NCBI RefSeq assembly: GCF_011297335.1
Contig: NZ_JAAOTJ010000040.1
Location: 1 to 32,101, forward strand
Length of the DNA: 32,101 nucleotides
Source of the DNA: Catellatospora methionotrophica
GTDB taxonomy: Bacteria > Actinomycetota > Actinomycetes > Mycobacteriales > Micromonosporaceae
Reading direction: 5' to 3'
Positions 14,690 through 23,430 of the stretch are shown here, one piece after another (position 1 is the stretch's first letter; every line of letters begins with the position of its first letter). The position numbers were made by a program, and so were the translations under genes. Below the pieces are notes generated by a model. It saw only the letters and a program-made list of their open reading frames with translations. It had not been told where the DNA came from and searched no databases.

Positions 14690-14732
14690 AGGGTAGCAGG
14701 ACTGGAGGAGTGCCTCCGGTTAGTGCTACCGT
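14690..14732. promoter_or_regulatory. tetR-doxX divergent promoter/operator with nested palindromes
   Basis: Inner palindrome ACTGGAGG-AGTG-CCTCCGGT (14701-14720, one mismatch) is almost concentric with an outer repeat GGTAGCA (14692-14698) / TGCTACC (14724-14730). Each outer arm forms an extended -10: TGCTACCGT on the plus strand for doxX and TGCTACCCT on the minus strand for tetR. The inner palindrome then covers both -35 zones, an ideal place for a TetR dimer. Confidence 0.6.
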
Positions 14733-14787
14733 CGCCGCACAAACGGAGGAGATCCACCACTTAGCTCCGTAGGACAAGGAGAATCCC

Positions 14788-15144
14788 GTGAACATCGCCC
14801 TCTGGGTCGTGCAGATCCTGCTCGGCGCGGCCTTCATCGGCGCCGGCGTGATGAAGTCCACCAAGAGCAGGGAGGACCTGGCCCCGAAGCTGCCGTGGGT
14901 GAACGACTTCTCGCTCGGCACGCTGCGCCTCATCGGCGTCACCGAGCTGCTGGCGGGCATCGGCCTGATCGCGCCGTGGGCCACCGGCATCGCCCCCATC
15001 CTCACCCCGCTGGCCGCGTCCGGCCTGGTGGTCATCATGGTGCTGGCGGCGGTGGTGCACGCGCGGCGCAAGGAGTACTCGGGCATCGTCTTCAACGTCG
15101 TGCTCGGCGCGCTGGCGCTGTTCGTGGCCGTGGGCCGCTTCTGA
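14788..15144 (+). CDS. DoxX family membrane protein
   Basis: A 118-residue protein with four hydrophobic helices: NIALWVVQILLGAAFIGAGVMK (about 2-23), LGTLRLIGVTELLAGIGLIAP, ILTPLAASGLVVIMVLAAVVHA and IVFNVVLGALALFVAVGRF. The GAGVMK motif and four-helix layout fit the DoxX/DUF4870-like small membrane family, some of which are linked to redox or quinone functions. The GTG at 14788 has AAGGAG at 14776-14781. It is transcribed away from tetR and is the likely target of that repressor. The specific function is unknown. Confidence 0.85.
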   Translation: MNIALWVVQILLGAAFIGAGVMKSTKSREDLAPKLPWVNDFSLGTLRLIGVTELLAGIGLIAPWATGIAPILTPLAASGLVVIMVLAAVVHARRKEYSGIVFNVVLGALALFVAVGRF

Positions 15145-15172
15145 CCGCCCGTTTCACCCCGATCAGCGGCAC

Positions 15173-15216
15173 GAGGGGTGCCTTCCACCGCCTACGGCGA
15201 CAGGAAGGCGCCCCTC
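15173..15216 (+). terminator. Hairpin terminator between doxX and the CHAD gene
   Basis: Fourteen-bp arms (15173-15186 and 15203-15216, one mismatch) enclose a 16-base loop. The right arm lies inside the last codons of the convergent CHAD gene, whose stop codon (15192-15194) is in the loop, so both transcripts share it. Confidence 0.7.
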
Positions 15217-16703
15217 TTCGCCGTCTTGCGCCAGCGGCCGGGGTAGGCCGCGCGGGTCGAGGCGGCGAGGGCGCGTTCGCGGCGGGCGAGGCGCTTGAGG
15301 GTGGCGGCGTGGCCGGGGTGGGTCTTGGCCAGTGCCCGCCAGGTGGCGGCGGCAAGGGCGGCGTCGGTGTGCTCGCCGAGGGTGTCCTGCAGCCGGGCCA
15401 GGGACTTGGCCAGCCGGCGGGTGGCGCGGTCACCGGTCGAGGCGGCCGCCTCGGCGGCGTAACGGGCACGTTTGACGTGGATGCGCACCTCGTGCCAGTC
15501 CACATCGGGTGCGGAGCGCTTCAGCCGGGCGGCCCCGGGAACGCCCTTGCCGCCGTGCACGAGGCGGTGCCAGGGGCGGGCGAGCAGTCCGGGCAGCGCC
15601 TCGGCGGCGGGGGCGGAGGCCGCCGGGGACAGCGGGACACGGCGGGTGGCGGCGGTGAGCCGTTCCAGCAGGGCCAGGTAGCGGCGGGTGCGCATGGCGG
15701 CCAGCAGGTCGGCGTACGCCCGCTCGCGCCGTGCCGCGAGGATCGCGTCCAGGGCGGCCAGGTCGCCGGCGGGATGTTCCGGGTCTGCGGCGGCCGTGGC
15801 ACGCAACCGGTCGTGCAGCACCTCCGCGTCGCGTGCCGCGCCCAGCAGGTCTCCCAGCCAGCGCAGTTCCGTCCGCAGCGGCCCGGCCCACCGCTGGTCC
15901 AGCAGCGGCTTGAAGGTGCGCAGATCCGAGCGCAGCCGCCGGACCCCGACCCGCATCTGGTGCACGGCGGTGTCCCCGCCCGGCAGCGGCTCGTCCAGCC
16001 GCACCAGGGGATCGTGGGTCACGATGCGGGCCACCGCGCCGCGCACCGCCGCGAGGACGACATCGGCCGCCCGCGCGGTCGCGGGCAGGCTCGCGGCCGG
16101 GGGCAGCAGATCCGGCGGGTACGCCGCCGCGGCCCCCAGCGCCCGCACCAGCTTGGGCGTGAACCCGCCCGCCCGCGCCCCCGCCGCGACCAGTAGCTCC
16201 TCCACAGCGGACAGCAGTGCGGGCGACCCGCCCGTGCGCTCGACCTCGATCTCCCGGAACGTACGCGGCACCGCCGTGCCCGACAGCACCTCGACCGTGT
16301 CGTCGGCGACCTCGGCCAGCCGCGCACCGTCGGCGTCACACAGGTCGACCCGCTGCCGCCGGGTACGCAGCACCGCCACCGCCATCAGCGGCGAGCCCCG
16401 GGTCAGCGCCGCGACCAGCCAGGTCAGCGCCTCCGGCGGCGTCGACGGGTCGGCACCGGCCAGCGAGACCTCCTGCCGTACGCCGGGCACTGCGGTGGGC
16501 AGCTTGACGGTCCAGGGCAGCGCGTCGCCGACACGGTGGCGCAGCGACGCCCCGGCGCGGGCCAGCCGCAGCCCCGCCGTGTCGAAGTACGTCGCGGTCA
16601 GGGTCACCGCCGCCCGAGCCGCCGGGCGGGTGTCCGCCACGGCGAGCTCGGGCAGGATGAACGAGGCCGCGACGTCGTACTTGCGTTCCTCTTCCAAGGT
16701 CAC
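15192..16703 (-). CDS. CYTH-CHAD domain protein (polyphosphate-associated)
   Basis: A 503-residue fusion. Residues 1-200 are a CYTH triphosphate-tunnel domain with the ExExK signature at Glu4-Glu6-Lys8 and later [28 protein letters not shown] and REIEVER. Residues about 225-495 are a CHAD helical domain with conserved histidines and arginines ([33 protein letters not shown]). CHAD domains bind polyphosphate, while CYTH enzymes act on triphosphates. The GTG start overlaps the ppk stop (GTGA), so it is translationally coupled to polyphosphate kinase, strong support for a role with polyphosphate granules or turnover. The start lacks a strong ribosome site of its own. Confidence 0.92.
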   Translation of the reverse strand: MTLEEERKYDVAASFILPELAVADTRPAARAAVTLTATYFDTAGLRLARAGASLRHRVGDALPWTVKLPTAVPGVRQEVSLAGADPSTPPEALTWLVAALTRGSPLMAVAVLRTRRQRVDLCDADGARLAEVADDTVEVLSGTAVPRTFREIEVERTGGSPALLSAVEELLVAAGARAGGFTPKLVRALGAAAAYPPDLLPPAASLPATARAADVVLAAVRGAVARIVTHDPLVRLDEPLPGGDTAVHQMRVGVRRLRSDLRTFKPLLDQRWAGPLRTELRWLGDLLGAARDAEVLHDRLRATAAADPEHPAGDLAALDAILAARRERAYADLLAAMRTRRYLALLERLTAATRRVPLSPAASAPAAEALPGLLARPWHRLVHGGKGVPGAARLKRSAPDVDWHEVRIHVKRARYAAEAAASTGDRATRRLAKSLARLQDTLGEHTDAALAAATWRALAKTHPGHAATLKRLARRERALAASTRAAYPGRWRKTAKRGAFLSP

Positions 16704-19114
16704 CGCTTAAGCATCCGCTCCAGCAGCGATGCCTGCAAATCCACCCGGGGCTGCTCCGAAGTGGAGATGTGCCGGGTCCAGCTGCCGTCCGAATTCAGGT
16801 CGAACGCCTCGATGCGGTCCGACATCGACACGTTCAGCAGGTCGGCCAGCTCGGTCCGGGACGGGTGGTCGGTGACCTGGATCAGCGCCTCGACCCGGCG
16901 GTCCAGGTTGCGGTGCATCATGTCCGCCGAGCCGATCCAGAACTCGGCCCGCCCCCGGCCCGCGGCCACGTCGCCGTTGCCGAACCGGAACAGCCGCGAG
17001 TGCTCCAGGAACCGCCCCAGGATCGAGCGCACCCGGATGTTGTCCGACAGCCCCGGCACCCCCGGCTTCAGCGCGCACATGCCCCGGATCAGCAGATCGA
17101 TGTGCACCCCCGCCTGCGAGGCACGGTAGAGGGCGTCGATGACCTGCTCGTCGACGAGCGAGTTCGCCTTGATCTGGACCAGCGCCGGGCGGCCCTCGCG
17201 GGCGTAACCCGCCTCCCGCTCGATGCGCTCGATGATGCCCGCCCGGATCCCGTGCGGGGCCACCATCAGCCGCCGGTACGCCGTCTGGCGGCTGTAGCCG
17301 GTCAGCGTGTTGAACAGGTCGGTCAGGTCCGCGCCGACCTCGGGATCGGCGGTGAGCAGGCCGAAGTCCTCGTACAACCGGGCGGTCTTGGGGTGGTAGT
17401 TGCCCGTGCCGACGTGGCAGTAGCGCCGGATCTGCCCGGCCTCCTCGCGCACCACCAGCGCCGTCTTGCAGTGCGTCTTCAGCCCGATCAGGCCGTAGAC
17501 GACGTGGCAGCCCGCCCGCTCCAGCATCCGCGCCCAGCCGATGTTGGCCTTCTCGTCGAAGCGCGCCTTCACCTCGACGAGCACCACCACCTGCTTGCCC
17601 GCCTCGGCAGCGGCGATCAGGGCGTCGACGATCGGGGAGTCGCCCGAGGTGCGGTACAGCGTCTGCTTGATGGCCAGCACGTGCGGGTCGGCCGCGGCGT
17701 GCTCGATGAAGCGCTGCACGCTGGTCGAGAAGGAGTGGTACGGGTGGTGCACCAGGATGTCGCCGTCGCGCAGGATGTTGAACATGCTGCGCGTCGACTC
17801 GCCCTCACGCAGCCGGGCGTGAGTGGCCGGGACGAAAGGGGGGTCCTTCAGATCCGGGCGGTCGCAGTCGTACAGCTGCAGCAGGCCGGACTGGTCCAGC
17901 AGGCCCGGAATCCGCATCACGTCGCGTGAGTCGACCTCCAGCTCGGTGACCAGCGTCGCCAGCACGTGGTCGGAGATGTCGGCGGCCACCTCCAGGCGCA
18001 CCGGCGGGCCGAAGCGGCGGCGCATCAGCTCACGCTCCATGGCCTGCAACAGGTCCTCGTCGCGGTCCTCGTCGATCTCGACCTCGGCGTTGCGGGTCAC
18101 CCGGAACGCGTGCCGCTCCACCACCTCCATACCGGAGAACAGCTGGCCGAGCTCGTTGGCGATCAGCTCCTCGATCGGCAGGTAACGGTAGGTGTTGCGG
18201 CCCTCCGCCGTGGTCCGGCCCCCCTGTTCGATCCGGACGAACCGTGGCACGTTGTTCGGCACCTTTACCCGGGCGAACAGCTCCTGGCCGGTATCCGGCT
18301 CGCGCACCACCGCCGCGAGGTTGAGCGACAGCCCCGAGATGTACGGGAACGGGTGCGACGGGTCGAACGCCAGCGGTGTCAGCACGGGGAAGACGTGCTC
18401 GCGGAAGTAGACCCGCATCTGCTCGCGCTCGGCGTGCTCCAGATCCGCCCAGCTCAGAATGTGGATCCCGGCCTTGCTGAGCGCGGGGCGGATCACCTTG
18501 GTGAACTCGGCGGCGTGGTCGGCGACCAGTTCGGCGGTGCGCTCGGACACCATCTCCAGTTGCGCCCGGGGCGGCAGCCGGTCGGCGCCGCGGGTCGGCA
18601 GGCCGGTCTCCAGCCTGCGCCGCAGGCCCGCGATACGGACCATGAAGAACTCGTCGAGATTGCTGGCGAAGATCGCCATGAACTTCATCCGCTCCAGCAG
18701 CGGCAGCCGCGGGTCCTCGGCCAGGGCCAGCACGCGGGCGTTGAAGTCGAGCCAGGAGACCTCACGGTTGAAGTAGCGGTCCTCGGGCAGCTCGGTCAGC
18801 GCGGTGCTGGCGAACTCGGGGACGACCACGGTCACCGGCGGGCTGGCCGGGTGCGGCCGGGCGGCCTGCCCAGGGGCGGTGACCAGCAGGGCCGTGCCGG
18901 TGGACTGTTCGGCCGAGCCCTCGGCGGGCGGTGGCGGAGGGCCTGTCACGACGGCGGTGTCGGCGGGCGGTGCCAGGGTGTCCGTCACGAGGTCGGCGGA
19001 CGGTGGCACGGGAATGTCCGCGGCGGCCACGGGGGCCTCCACAGGCGTGGACGGGGCCGGAGTCGGGGCATTTCCGGCCTTCTTGCGGGGACGTCGCGGG
19101 GCTGCGCTCACCAC
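16700..19114 (-). CDS. ppk: Polyphosphate kinase 1
   Basis: PPK1 reversibly transfers the ATP gamma-phosphate onto polyphosphate. The 804-residue protein contains the N-terminal domain ([35 protein letters not shown]), the head domain, and two catalytic C-terminal domains. The phosphorylated histidine is His548 ([12 protein letters not shown]), and the second conserved histidine is His734 ([16 protein letters not shown]). The first ~105 residues form a Pro/Ala/Thr-rich, probably disordered extension before the conserved core. Start choice between GTG at 19114 and the adjacent GTG at 19111 is open. Upstream lies a PHO-box-like repeat; downstream the CHAD gene overlaps by four bases. Confidence 0.96.
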   Translation of the reverse strand: MVSAAPRRPRKKAGNAPTPAPSTPVEAPVAAADIPVPPSADLVTDTLAPPADTAVVTGPPPPPAEGSAEQSTGTALLVTAPGQAARPHPASPPVTVVVPEFASTALTELPEDRYFNREVSWLDFNARVLALAEDPRLPLLERMKFMAIFASNLDEFFMVRIAGLRRRLETGLPTRGADRLPPRAQLEMVSERTAELVADHAAEFTKVIRPALSKAGIHILSWADLEHAEREQMRVYFREHVFPVLTPLAFDPSHPFPYISGLSLNLAAVVREPDTGQELFARVKVPNNVPRFVRIEQGGRTTAEGRNTYRYLPIEELIANELGQLFSGMEVVERHAFRVTRNAEVEIDEDRDEDLLQAMERELMRRRFGPPVRLEVAADISDHVLATLVTELEVDSRDVMRIPGLLDQSGLLQLYDCDRPDLKDPPFVPATHARLREGESTRSMFNILRDGDILVHHPYHSFSTSVQRFIEHAAADPHVLAIKQTLYRTSGDSPIVDALIAAAEAGKQVVVLVEVKARFDEKANIGWARMLERAGCHVVYGLIGLKTHCKTALVVREEAGQIRRYCHVGTGNYHPKTARLYEDFGLLTADPEVGADLTDLFNTLTGYSRQTAYRRLMVAPHGIRAGIIERIEREAGYAREGRPALVQIKANSLVDEQVIDALYRASQAGVHIDLLIRGMCALKPGVPGLSDNIRVRSILGRFLEHSRLFRFGNGDVAAGRGRAEFWIGSADMMHRNLDRRVEALIQVTDHPSRTELADLLNVSMSDRIEAFDLNSDGSWTRHISTSEQPRVDLQASLLERMLKR

Positions 19115-19123
19115 CTCATTTTT

Positions 19124-19151
19124 GCCCTATCGGCGTGAACAAGAGATGAAC
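19124..19151 (-). promoter_or_regulatory. PHO-box-like direct repeats and -10 of ppk
   Basis: On the minus strand GTTCATCTCTT (19141-19151) is followed immediately by GTTCACGCCGA (19130-19140), two 11-base units matching the Streptomyces PHO-box consensus beginning GTTCAC. A -10-like TAGGGC (19124-19129) follows directly, just before the ppk start. The geometry fits activation by the phosphate regulator PhoP, which is known to control ppk in Streptomyces. Binding here is inferred. Confidence 0.55.
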
Positions 19152-19213
19152 TCGGCTCAGCGCGGCGATGTCGGGCGGCCAGCAACCGGACGCGGGGTCA
19201 CACCCGGCACAGA

Positions 19214-19411
19214 TCAGGGCATGGTGGGGATGGCGACCCGGAGCAACCGGCCCTCGGCATCATGTTCGAGGCGCACCCGCTGGCCCAGCCGCAGCAGCCG
19301 CAACCCGGAGGCGTCGAACGCGGCCCGGTCGAAGGCGACCGGCGTGCCGTCGTCGAGCAGCAGCGACCCGGTCCGGGTCTCGGAATCGAACGTAGCCACG
19401 GTGCCCTGCAT
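19214..19411 (-). CDS. Small cold-shock-domain-like protein
   Basis: A 65-residue protein: MQGTVATFDSETRTGSLLLD, then DGTPVAFDRAAFDASGLRLLRLGQRVRLEHD. The pattern G-V-F-D-x-G-x-L-DDG followed by a beta-rich G-Q-R-V segment resembles short cold-shock/S1-like OB folds of actinobacteria, though the RNP motifs are degenerate. The start is the ATG at 19411; the frame continues upstream into a palindromic element at 19478-19544, which is not coding. The upstream tract is extremely G-rich on the coding strand. The ppk start lies 100 bases downstream with its own promoter signals. Confidence 0.7.
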   Translation of the reverse strand: MQGTVATFDSETRTGSLLLDDGTPVAFDRAAFDASGLRLLRLGQRVRLEHDAEGRLLRVAIPTMP

Positions 19412-19424
19412 ACCACCCACGCTA

Positions 19425-19476
19425 CCCCGCCCCCTCCCCTCCCGACCCCCGCGTCCTGCCCCGCCCCGCCCCCCTC
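19425..19476 (-). repeat. G-quadruplex-capable tract upstream of the small cold-shock-like gene
   Basis: The plus strand is a run of CCCC/CCCCC blocks, so the minus (coding) strand carries many closely spaced G-runs of three or more, including GGGGGGCGGGGCGGGG. It lies between palindromic element A and the gene start at 19411, and would be in the promoter or leader. Confidence 0.55.
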
Positions 19477-19477
19477 T

Positions 19478-19544
19478 GCCGCAACTCTTAAAGAGTCGCG
19501 GCTTCACCTCGCCCGTGAAGGCGCGACTCTTTAAGAGTTGCGGC
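19478..19544. repeat. Dispersed palindromic element, copy A
   Basis: Thirty-base arms (19478-19507 and 19515-19544, one G-G mismatch) around the loop CTCGCCC. The 61-base core differs at only two positions from copy B at 27661-27721. The core contains the AT-rich CTCTTAAAGAG block, atypical for this genome. It lies after the fbiD stop, so it may terminate that transcript. Confidence 0.85.
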
Positions 19545-19553
19545 GGGGTGGGG

Positions 19554-20285
19554 TCACGTGGCGCGGAGGAGGCCCCAGGATCGGATCAGGGCCAGGTCGG
19601 CGGGGGTGTCGACGTCGCGGCGCAGGGTCGGCCAGTCGCCGGTGAGGCGGAGGGCGCCTGAGTTCTCGTGGGCGGCAGCCGAGTCCGGGCCGAAGCGGGG
19701 GTCGAGCGGGCCGCCGGGGGAGGCGACCAGCAGCACGGTGCCCGTCCCCGAGGCGTCGGGTACGAACGCGCGCCGCCCGCCCGCCGCCGCGAGCGCCTGG
19801 GACAGTTCCTCCGGGCGCATCGCGGGCAGGTCGGCGGGCAGCGCCGCGACCGGTCCCGTCGCGATACCCGGCCCACCGTGCCGCCGGGCCACGCCGCCCC
19901 TGCCCGGGAGCATCGCCCGCCGTAGGACATCGTCCTCAACCGCGGACGCCGCCCGCCGTAGGACATCGTCCTCAACCGCGGACGCCGCCCGCCGTAGGAC
20001 ATCGTCCTCAACCGCGGACGCCGCCCGCCGCAGGGCGTCGTTGAGGTCGAGCCCCTGGTCGGGGAGCACACCCGCGCCGCAGGCGCGCAGGGCCTGCGCG
20101 GCGCGGCGGTCACGGGTCACCACCAGCACCCGGGCGACGCCGTCGGCGGCGAGCGCGGCGGACACGGTGGCGCGGGCCAGTTCCAGCACCAGATCCTCGT
20201 GGCGGTCGGCGGCCCCGCGCAGGCGGCTCTTCGCCTCTGCCAGCGGCTTCAGCGGCACCAGCACGGTGACTCCGGGTGCGTACAC
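19554..20285 (-). CDS. fbiD: 2-phospho-L-lactate / phosphoenolpyruvate guanylyltransferase (F420 biosynthesis)
   Basis: CofC/FbiD attaches GMP to phosphoenolpyruvate or 2-phospholactate, supplying the activated side chain for coenzyme F420. The 243-residue product has the nucleotidyltransferase N-terminus VTVLVPLKPLAEAKSRL (about 6-22), VLVVTRDRRAAQAL, DQGLDLNDALRRAA (about 76-89), VAALPADLPAMRPEEL (about 146-161) and a C-terminal GPDSAAAHENSGA block. Between the second and third conserved regions is an unusual 36-residue insertion, three identical copies of ASAVEDDVLRRA (89-124), making it longer than the roughly 210 residues expected. The GTG at 20285 is used. It is divergent from plsC. Confidence 0.9.
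   Translation of the reverse strand: MYAPGVTVLVPLKPLAEAKSRLRGAADRHEDLVLELARATVSAALAADGVARVLVVTRDRRAAQALRACGAGVLPDQGLDLNDALRRAASAVEDDVLRRAASAVEDDVLRRAASAVEDDVLRRAMLPGRGGVARRHGGPGIATGPVAALPADLPAMRPEELSQALAAAGGRRAFVPDASGTGTVLLVASPGGPLDPRFGPDSAAAHENSGALRLTGDWPTLRRDVDTPADLALIRSWGLLRAT
19915..20022. repeat. Three perfect 36-bp tandem repeats inside fbiD
   Basis: Copies at 19915-19950, 19951-19986 and 19987-20022 are identical. A degenerate 18-base start of a fourth copy follows at 20023-20040, probably the ancestral sequence. Each unit is 12 codons, so the frame is kept. Each contains the small inverted repeat AGGAC-ATC-GTCCT. Confidence 0.97.
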
Positions 20286-20550
20286 TCGGCCATTCTGGCA
20301 GCTCGCCCGGTCGGTCAGCGGGGCGGCGGCCTCCGGCGGCTGAGGTCGTCACGTGGCCGGACATGGCATGATGCGCTGAACATGGACCGGACGGCGGCGG
20401 GTCGCGGCAGCGGCGGGCCAGTCGGCCGAGGGCCCCGGTGGGTGGCGGAACGCCCGGGGACGGACCATGATCCGTGAGGAATTTCTCGCGGGCGGTGTTA
20501 CGAACACCCCGACGCGGGCATGCGAACGGGTGGAGGACAGGGAGGCTTCG

Positions 20551-21285
20551 TTGGCGCGGCGCAGGCTGGGCTTCTGGTCGAGATTCGTGGTGTGCTTGGT
20601 CAAGCCGCCGATGACCCTGCTGACCAGGAGGGACTGGCGCGGCTGGGAGCACATCCCGGCTGAGGGCGGCGTGATCCTCGCGGTCAACCATGTGTCGCAC
20701 GCGGACCCGTTCACCACCGCGCACTACGTCTACGACTCCGGCCGCTGGCCGCAGTTCCTGGGCAAGGAGAGCGTCTTCCGGATTCCCGTCGCCGGGAAGC
20801 TCCTGCACTGGTGCCGGCAGATCCCGGTGCACCGCGGCACGGCCGACGCGGTCAAGGCGCTCGACGCCGCGGTGGAGGCGGTGCGGGCGGGCGGCGCGGT
20901 CGTCATCTACCCCGAGGGCACCACCACCAAGGAACCCGACCTGTGGCCGATGCGGGGCAAGACCGGGGTGGCCCGGCTGGCGCTGGCCACCGGCGCCCCG
21001 GTGATCCCGATCGCGACCTGGGGCCCGGAGAAGATCTTCGACCCGCGTACCAAGAAGATCCGGTTGCTGCCGAAGATCCCCGTGTCGCTGTGGGCCGGGC
21101 CGCCGGTCGACCTGTCGCGGTGGGCGGGCGCCGAACCGAGCGCGACGGTGCTCAACGAGATGACCGACGCGGTGATGATCCGCCTGCGCGACCTGCTCGC
21201 CGAGATCCGCGGCGGACAGGCTCCGCCGATCTGGAGCCCGGCCGACCGCGACGCCGGGACCGACGCCAAGGACGGGGCACGATGA
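20551..21285 (+). CDS. plsC: 1-acyl-sn-glycerol-3-phosphate acyltransferase family protein
   Basis: A 244-residue PlsC-type acyltransferase that would transfer an acyl chain to lysophosphatidate in phospholipid synthesis at the membrane. It has [10 protein letters not shown] (the HX4D catalytic motif), [26 protein letters not shown] and [20 protein letters not shown], which contains the PEGT substrate motif. I choose the TTG at 20551 ([12 protein letters not shown]) because GGGAGG lies five bases upstream and Streptomyces relatives start there; a longer ATG frame from 20467 lacks a ribosome site. The stop overlaps the gpsA start (ATGA), linking acyl transfer to glycerol-3-phosphate supply. 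Confidence 0.9.
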   Translation: MARRRLGFWSRFVVCLVKPPMTLLTRRDWRGWEHIPAEGGVILAVNHVSHADPFTTAHYVYDSGRWPQFLGKESVFRIPVAGKLLHWCRQIPVHRGTADAVKALDAAVEAVRAGGAVVIYPEGTTTKEPDLWPMRGKTGVARLALATGAPVIPIATWGPEKIFDPRTKKIRLLPKIPVSLWAGPPVDLSRWAGAEPSATVLNEMTDAVMIRLRDLLAEIRGGQAPPIWSPADRDAGTDAKDGAR

Positions 21286-22274
21286 GGACGGCCGTGCTGG
21301 GGGCAGGCTCCTGGGGCACCGCGTTCGCGAAGATCCTCGCTGACGCGGGCAACGACGTGGTGCTGTGGGCACGCCGGCCGGAGATCGCCGCCGCGATCCG
21401 CGACACCGGCCGCAACCCGGAGTACCTGGAGGACACGCCGCTGGGCGAGCGGGTCACCGCGACCGCGTCGGCGACCGAGGCGATCAAGGGCGCGGAGCTG
21501 GTCGTGCTGGCCGTGCCGTCGCAGACGCTGCGCGTCAACCTGGGCGACTGGGCCGCCGACCTGACCGACGACTCGACGCTGGTATCGCTGATGAAGGGCA
21601 TCGAGCTGGGCACCACCCAGCGGATGAGCCAGGTCATCGTCGAGGCCGCGCGGGTCGCGCCGGAACGCGTCGCCGTGGTCAGCGGGCCGAACCTGGCCGG
21701 TGAGATCGCGCTGGAGCAGCCCGCCGCGACCGTGGTCGCCTGCAGCGACATCGACCGGGCCACCCGCGTTCAGCGCGCGATCACCACGCCGTACTTCCGG
21801 CCGTACACCAATGACGACGTGGTGGGGTGCGAGCTGGGCGGGGCGGTCAAGAACGTGATCGCGCTGGCGTTCGGCATCGCGCACGCGATGGGGCTGGGCG
21901 ACAACACCAAGGCGATGCTCATCACACGGGGGCTGGCCGAGACCGCGCGGCTGGGCGTCGCGCTCGGTGCGGACCCGCTGACCTTCTCCGGCCTGGCCGG
22001 GCTCGGCGACCTCGTCGGCACCTGCATGTCGCCGCTGTCACGCAACCGCACCTTCGGCGAGCACCTCGGCCGGGGCAAGACCCTTGAGCAGGCCCAGGCC
22101 GCGACGCGGTACACCGCCGAGGGTGTCAAGAGCTGCCTGGCGATCCGGGACCTGGCCCGCGCGCACGGGGTCGAGATGCCGATCACCGAGCAGGTGGAGC
22201 GGGTCTGCCACGAGGGCGTCGACCCCAGGATCGCCGTCGCGGCCCTGATGTCCCGCTCGACCAAGGCGGAGTGA
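21282..22274 (+). CDS. gpsA: Glycerol-3-phosphate dehydrogenase [NAD(P)+]
   Basis: GpsA reduces dihydroxyacetone phosphate to glycerol-3-phosphate for phospholipids. The 330-residue product opens with the Rossmann motif [16 protein letters not shown] (4-19) and keeps GPNLAGEIA, the catalytic lysine region [55 protein letters not shown] and TAEGVKS. The ATG overlaps the plsC stop by four bases. The end abuts a cystathionine lyase-like gene. Position beside ddl matches other actinobacteria. Confidence 0.97.
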   Translation: MRTAVLGAGSWGTAFAKILADAGNDVVLWARRPEIAAAIRDTGRNPEYLEDTPLGERVTATASATEAIKGAELVVLAVPSQTLRVNLGDWAADLTDDSTLVSLMKGIELGTTQRMSQVIVEAARVAPERVAVVSGPNLAGEIALEQPAATVVACSDIDRATRVQRAITTPYFRPYTNDDVVGCELGGAVKNVIALAFGIAHAMGLGDNTKAMLITRGLAETARLGVALGADPLTFSGLAGLGDLVGTCMSPLSRNRTFGEHLGRGKTLEQAQAATRYTAEGVKSCLAIRDLARAHGVEMPITEQVERVCHEGVDPRIAVAALMSRSTKAE

Positions 22275-22294
22275 GCAGGGGCTACGTTCTCTGC

Positions 22295-23398
22295 ATGACA
22301 ACTCGGTACGGGGACAGCACCCGTTCCCTGCACGCAGCCATGCCCGAACCCGTCCCGGGAGCACCGATGCTGCCCGGTCCCGTGTTCGCCGCGCCGTACC
22401 ACCTCGACCCTGAGGGCTACGCGCCCGGTGTCGACGGGTACGGGCGGGGCGACAACCCCACCCGGCGGCTGCTGGAGGGCGCGATCGGGGAGCTGGAGGG
22501 CGGCGACTGCCTCGCCTTCGCCAGCGGCCAGGCGGCGATCACCGCGCTGCTCATGTCGGTGCTGCGTACGGGCGACACCCTGATGATCCCGTCGGACGGT
22601 TACTACAACGTCCGGATGTTCGCCGCGTCCACGCTGGCCCAGCTCGGCATCACCACGGTCGAGGTGCCCACCGCGGGGCCGTACCCGTCGTTCGACGGTG
22701 TCCGGCTGGTGCTGCTGGAGACCCCGGCCAACCCGGGCCTGGACCTGGTCGACATCGCCGGGGTCGCGCGGGCGGCCCACGCGGCCGGGGCGCTGGTCGC
22801 GGTCGACAACACCACGGCCACCCCGCTCAGCCAGCGGCCGCTGGAGCTCGGCGCCGACGTCGTCGTCGCCTCCGGCACCAAGGCGCTGGCAGGCCACTCC
22901 GACATGCTCATGGGGTACGCCGCGACGAACGCCGCCGCACTGCTGGACGGGATGCGGCAGTGGCGGACCCTGGCGGGCGCGGTGCCCAGCCCGTTCGACT
23001 GCTGGCTGGCCCGGCGGTCGATGGGCACCCTCGCGCTGCGGCTGCGGCAGCAGTCCGCCAGCGGGGCCGCGGTCGCGGCGCTGCTGCGCGAGCACCCGCT
23101 GGTCGACAACGTCCGCTGGCCCGGCGACAGCGACCTGGCCGCCCTCCAGATGCGCATCATTCCCGGCCTGGTGTCGTTCGAGCTGCCGTCGGCCGAGCAC
23201 GTGGCCGCGTTCCTGCGCGCGTCCGCCCTGGTCGCCGCGGCGACCAGCTTCGGCGGCCTGCACTCCAGCGCCGACCGCCGCCACCAGTGGGGCGACAGCG
23301 TGCCGCCCGGTTTCGTCCGCTTCTCCTGCGGCGTCGAGGACACCGAGGACCTGCTCGCCGACCTGACCCAGGCCCTGGACGTGGCCGCGAAGCTCTGA
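22295..23398 (+). CDS. Cystathionine gamma-lyase/synthase-like PLP enzyme
   Basis: A PLP-dependent Cys/Met metabolism enzyme of 367 residues. Conserved blocks include YGRGDNPTRRLLEGAIGELEGG (about 49-70), FASGQAAITALL, LETPANPGLD, AVDNTTATP, and SGTKALAGHSD with the PLP lysine at about 196. RRSMGTLALRLRQQ and SFGGLHSSADRRHQW complete the family pattern. It probably cleaves or forms cystathionine or a related thioether; the precise reaction is not determined by sequence. I start at the ATG at 22295, with TACGTT six bases upstream suggesting a leaderless start; a GTG at 22271 overlapping the gpsA stop is the alternative. Confidence 0.88.
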   Translation: MTTRYGDSTRSLHAAMPEPVPGAPMLPGPVFAAPYHLDPEGYAPGVDGYGRGDNPTRRLLEGAIGELEGGDCLAFASGQAAITALLMSVLRTGDTLMIPSDGYYNVRMFAASTLAQLGITTVEVPTAGPYPSFDGVRLVLLETPANPGLDLVDIAGVARAAHAAGALVAVDNTTATPLSQRPLELGADVVVASGTKALAGHSDMLMGYAATNAAALLDGMRQWRTLAGAVPSPFDCWLARRSMGTLALRLRQQSASGAAVAALLREHPLVDNVRWPGDSDLAALQMRIIPGLVSFELPSAEHVAAFLRASALVAAATSFGGLHSSADRRHQWGDSVPPGFVRFSCGVEDTEDLLADLTQALDVAAKL

Positions 23399-23430
23399 CG
23401 GCCGCGGTACGCGGTCCGCGTTGATCGTCG

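Noticed and set aside
19412..19507. Extended frame for the small cold-shock-like protein
   Set aside because: It would translate the palindromic element and the G-rich tract; the ATG at 19411 begins the conserved-looking part.
19915..20022. Possible CRISPR-like repeats
   Set aside because: The three units are contiguous with no spacers and lie in frame inside fbiD; no cas genes are present.
20382..20477. 31-codon frame between fbiD and plsC
   Set aside because: Arg/Gly-rich, no ribosome site, no membrane or domain feature; could be a leader peptide but nothing supports it.
20467..20550. 28-codon N-terminal extension of plsC
   Set aside because: No ribosome site at the ATG, whereas GGGAGG precedes the TTG at 20551 and relatives start there.
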